Assembly (NCBI GenBank): GCA_900756945.1
Contig: CAAELZ010000028.1
Coordinates: forward strand, 1-25,471
DNA from: an uncultured Collinsella sp.
Lineage (GTDB): Bacteria; Actinomycetota; Coriobacteriia; Coriobacteriales; Coriobacteriaceae
Reading direction: 5' to 3'
Length of the DNA: 25,471 nt
Made by a program: the position numbers and the translations under genes. The notes beneath the pieces are model-generated. The model did no database searches. It was given only the letters and a program-made list of their open reading frames with translations, and was not told the origin of the DNA. Of this stretch, positions 23,873 through 25,471 are shown in pieces. How positions within the stretch are numbered: the first letter of the stretch is position 1; each line of letters starts with the position of its first letter.

Positions 23873-23908
23873 CGGCCTCGATCGGTACTGCTGTGTCAGC
23901 CGAGGCCG
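23873..23908. repeat. Hairpin next to the family B element
   Basis: CGGCCTCG (23873-23880) pairs with CGAGGCCG (23901-23908) around a 20-nt loop, just past the M42 peptidase stop. There is no T tract. It may help to end transcription together with the adjacent family B hairpin. Confidence 0.5.
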
Positions 23909-23916
23909 CTGCATCG

Positions 23917-24960
23917 TTAGCGCTGCACGTAGGCGCGGACGAGCTCGTAGGTGTTACGCACGCCGTCCATGTGGCTGCGCTCGTAGTTGTGGCTCGCGTA
24001 CACGCCGGGGCCGATCAGGCCATGGCGAATGTCGTAGCCGGCCGAGAGCGTGGCCTCGACGTCGGAGCCGTAGTGCGGGTACACATCGATGGCGTAATCG
24101 AGCTCCAGCTCGCGCGCGATGTTGGACAGCGTGGTTACCAAGTCGTAGTTGTACGGACCACCCGAATCCTTGGCGCAAATCGACACCATGCGCTCGGTGC
24201 AGCCCAGGTCGTCGCCCACGCAGCCCATGTCCACGCTGATCATCTCGCGCGTGTCGGCCGGCACGAAAGCGCCGCCGTGGCCGACCTCCTCGTGCACAGT
24301 AAAGAGCAGGGACACCTTGCGCGAGAGCGTCACCTCGCCAGCGGCGACGGCACGCGCCAAGCCCAGCAAAATGGAGGCCGACAGCTTGTCGTCCAAGAAG
24401 CGACTCTTGATGTAGCCGCTCTCCGTCACCGTGGTACGCGGATCCATAGCGATGATGTCGCCCGTCTGAATGCCCAGCTCAAGCACGTCATCCTTGCTGT
24501 CGACATTCTCGTCGAGCAGGATTTCCATGTTCTTCTCGATGGTCTTGACCGGCTCGTCGGCCACGTGCGCCGAAGGCTCGGTGTTGAGAACCACACCCGT
24601 GTACACATTGCCGTCACGCGTGTAGACGGTGCAGTTCTCGCCATCGGCCGTAGACCACTGGTGCCCACCAAGCGTCGTGGGACGCAGGCGGCCATTGTCC
24701 TTAATGGAGCGTACCATGGCGCCCAGGGTGTCGACATGGCTCGCCAAAACAAGCGGCTCGCCCTCGCCGCCAAGCTCAACCAGCACGTTGCCCTTATTGG
24801 AACGCTCAGGGCCAAAGCCCATATCACGCAGGGTCTCCTTTAGATAATCAGTCGCCGCACGGGTATAGCCCGTAGGCGAAGCAATAGAAGTCAGCGTCTT
24901 AAGCTGTCCCGCGATATAGGAGAGCGTCTCCTCTAGAGAAGCATCGATATTGGAACCCAT
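23917..24960 (-). CDS. M42-family metallopeptidase (glutamyl/leucyl aminopeptidase type)
   Basis: This is a cytosolic di-metal aminopeptidase of family M42, which usually trims peptides in large tetrahedral dodecamers. The 347-aa product shows the metal and catalytic residues H75 and D77 in ASHVDTLG, D190/D191 in SRFLDDKLSA, the pair E224-E225 in TVHEEVGHGG, D244 in SVDMGC and H330 in ERSHMDG. Length is typical. I chose the ATG at 24960: GGAAGG (24967-24972) is 6 nt upstream of it but touches the alternative ATG at 24966. A -10-like TAAAAT at about 25000-25005 has no clear -35. Substrate preference cannot be read from the sequence. Confidence 0.94.
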   Translation of the reverse strand: MGSNIDASLEETLSYIAGQLKTLTSIASPTGYTRAATDYLKETLRDMGFGPERSNKGNVLVELGGEGEPLVLASHVDTLGAMVRSIKDNGRLRPTTLGGHQWSTADGENCTVYTRDGNVYTGVVLNTEPSAHVADEPVKTIEKNMEILLDENVDSKDDVLELGIQTGDIIAMDPRTTVTESGYIKSRFLDDKLSASILLGLARAVAAGEVTLSRKVSLLFTVHEEVGHGGAFVPADTREMISVDMGCVGDDLGCTERMVSICAKDSGGPYNYDLVTTLSNIARELELDYAIDVYPHYGSDVEATLSAGYDIRHGLIGPGVYASHNYERSHMDGVRNTYELVRAYVQR

Positions 24961-25295
24961 ATGCATCCTTCCAAATAAAACTAAGACCGAATCCCGATTT
25001 TAACCGTTCTACACGTGCAATGCCCTAGAAGCCGAGCCACCTCCAGACGTCCTCGCGCCGATTTTGCGCACGCGCACGGTTTAAAATCCGAATCTTGCAT
25101 AAAGCTTTTCGATTTCTGCATAAAAATGAGGCATCTTCTTGCTTCGTCTCAGGGTACCCCACTTTGGACCGTGCAAAAAACGGAGTATTCAGCACCGTGG
25201 GCCCCAACGGCCCCATCACAAACGACAAAACGATGCGGTTACAGCAGTATTGCGGGTCGTCGCAAAGCAGAAACTCAGTAACAACCCCCTCCACT

Positions 25296-25327
25296 CATCG
25301 ATAGCCCACCCACAATGGCTGTCGATG
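25296..25327. repeat. Hairpin with 11-bp stem
   Basis: CATCGATAGCC (25296-25306) pairs with GGCTGTCGATG (25317-25327) with one mismatched or wobble pair and a 10-nt loop. No T tract follows on either strand, so it is not a standard terminator. Confidence 0.55.
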
Positions 25328-25364
25328 GGCGTCTGCGGGCCACTACGGGCCATTCAAAACGTTA

Positions 25365-25403
25365 TGCATTTTTAAGAGCTTGCTGAATACTCCCAAAAAT
25401 GCA
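25365..25403. repeat. AT-rich hairpin TGCATTTTT / AAAAATGCA
   Basis: A 9-bp perfect stem (25365-25373 with 25395-25403) closes a 21-nt loop that contains most of the second GGAGTATTCAGCA word (inverted). The word TTATGCA occurs here and twice on the minus strand near 25095-25125. Confidence 0.55.
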
Positions 25404-25471
25404 CGCTGGGAAGTGCGCCACCTATCCGCAGCGGGCGGTATGCCTTGGCTTTACCCATCTCGGGGCATCGA

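Larger units (their letters stand above)
25171..25404. repeat. Inverted 24-bp words sharing GGAGTATTCAGCA
   Basis: The word at 25171-25194 (GTGCA, six A/C-rich bases, GGAGTATTCAGCA) recurs inverted at 25381-25404. 18 of 24 positions match, including an unbroken 13-bp run (25182-25194 and 25381-25393). The middle six bases differ (AAAAAC versus TTTTTG). Confidence 0.65.
24961..25471. other. Right-edge region without a convincing gene
   Basis: About 510 bp upstream of the M42 gene hold no supported gene. The base composition of 25080-25195 is clearly richer in A/T than the coding DNA around it. A minus-strand frame (25025-25294, GTG start, 89 codons) and a plus-strand frame over the same bases are open, but neither shows a ribosome site or a known domain. 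I have a vague, unverified memory of similar short hypotheticals in Collinsella, which would fit a dispersed repeat. At the edge a minus-strand frame is open from 25470 to a TAA at 25372-25374. Confidence 0.4.

Noticed and set aside
25372..25470. 3' end of a minus-strand gene entering from the right edge
   Set aside because: Only 32 open codons with no recognisable motif; the last part overlaps the hairpin and the repeated word.

Overview
The window looks like a piece of chromosome from a GC-rich, anaerobic actinobacterium of the class Coriobacteriia, most likely a Collinsella or close relative. This is an inference from several things together: high GC with strong third-position bias, an AddA/AddB-type double-strand-break nuclease, a superoxide reductase (typical of anaerobes), TTG starts beside strong Shine-Dalgarno sequences, and the DnaE and RuvB sequence types. 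No rRNA, tRNA, CRISPR array, integrase or transposase was found. Most of the window is core genome; the unusual material is in the gaps between genes.

Left part (186-2394, minus strand) is the Holliday-junction operon ruvC-ruvA-ruvB. Its genes are joined by two TGATG stop/start overlaps, and a LexA-type SOS box touches an extended -10 upstream of ruvC. Next, still minus strand, come a 661-residue protein shaped like glutamine-dependent NAD synthetase but lacking nearly all catalytic residues, a terminator, a one-domain superoxide reductase, and a 1157-residue SNF2 helicase with an N-terminal SWIM zinc finger.

Centre (8782-19515, minus strand) holds dnaE (replicative polymerase alpha subunit with an apparently intact PHP metal site), addA and addB (helicase-nuclease for break repair, addB preceding addA by 3 nt). 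The first 19.5 kb is therefore rich in replication and recombination genes. AddB appears to have lost both its P-loop and most of its iron-sulfur cysteines.

Right part: yerC (TrpR-like regulator, minus), a four-helix PF04020-type membrane protein (plus), an Rrf2-family regulator with an IscR-like cysteine cluster (minus), divergent cysK (plus), mnmA (plus), and an M42 aminopeptidase (minus). The Rrf2-cysK-mnmA cluster points to cysteine and sulfur supply feeding tRNA thiolation. The last 500 bp has no convincing gene but carries an inverted 13-bp word and hairpins.

Two families of intergenic hairpins stand out. Family A (8642-8768, 19596-19687, 20831-20861) keeps a core close to TTTGGGGACGGGG inside stems whose sequence differs from locus to locus. 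Family B (12686-12748, 23795-23865) is a long near-perfect hairpin with arms containing TTGCGGTGAAAT and GGACTGTTT. No protein near either family explains them; they are the best candidates here for something undescribed.
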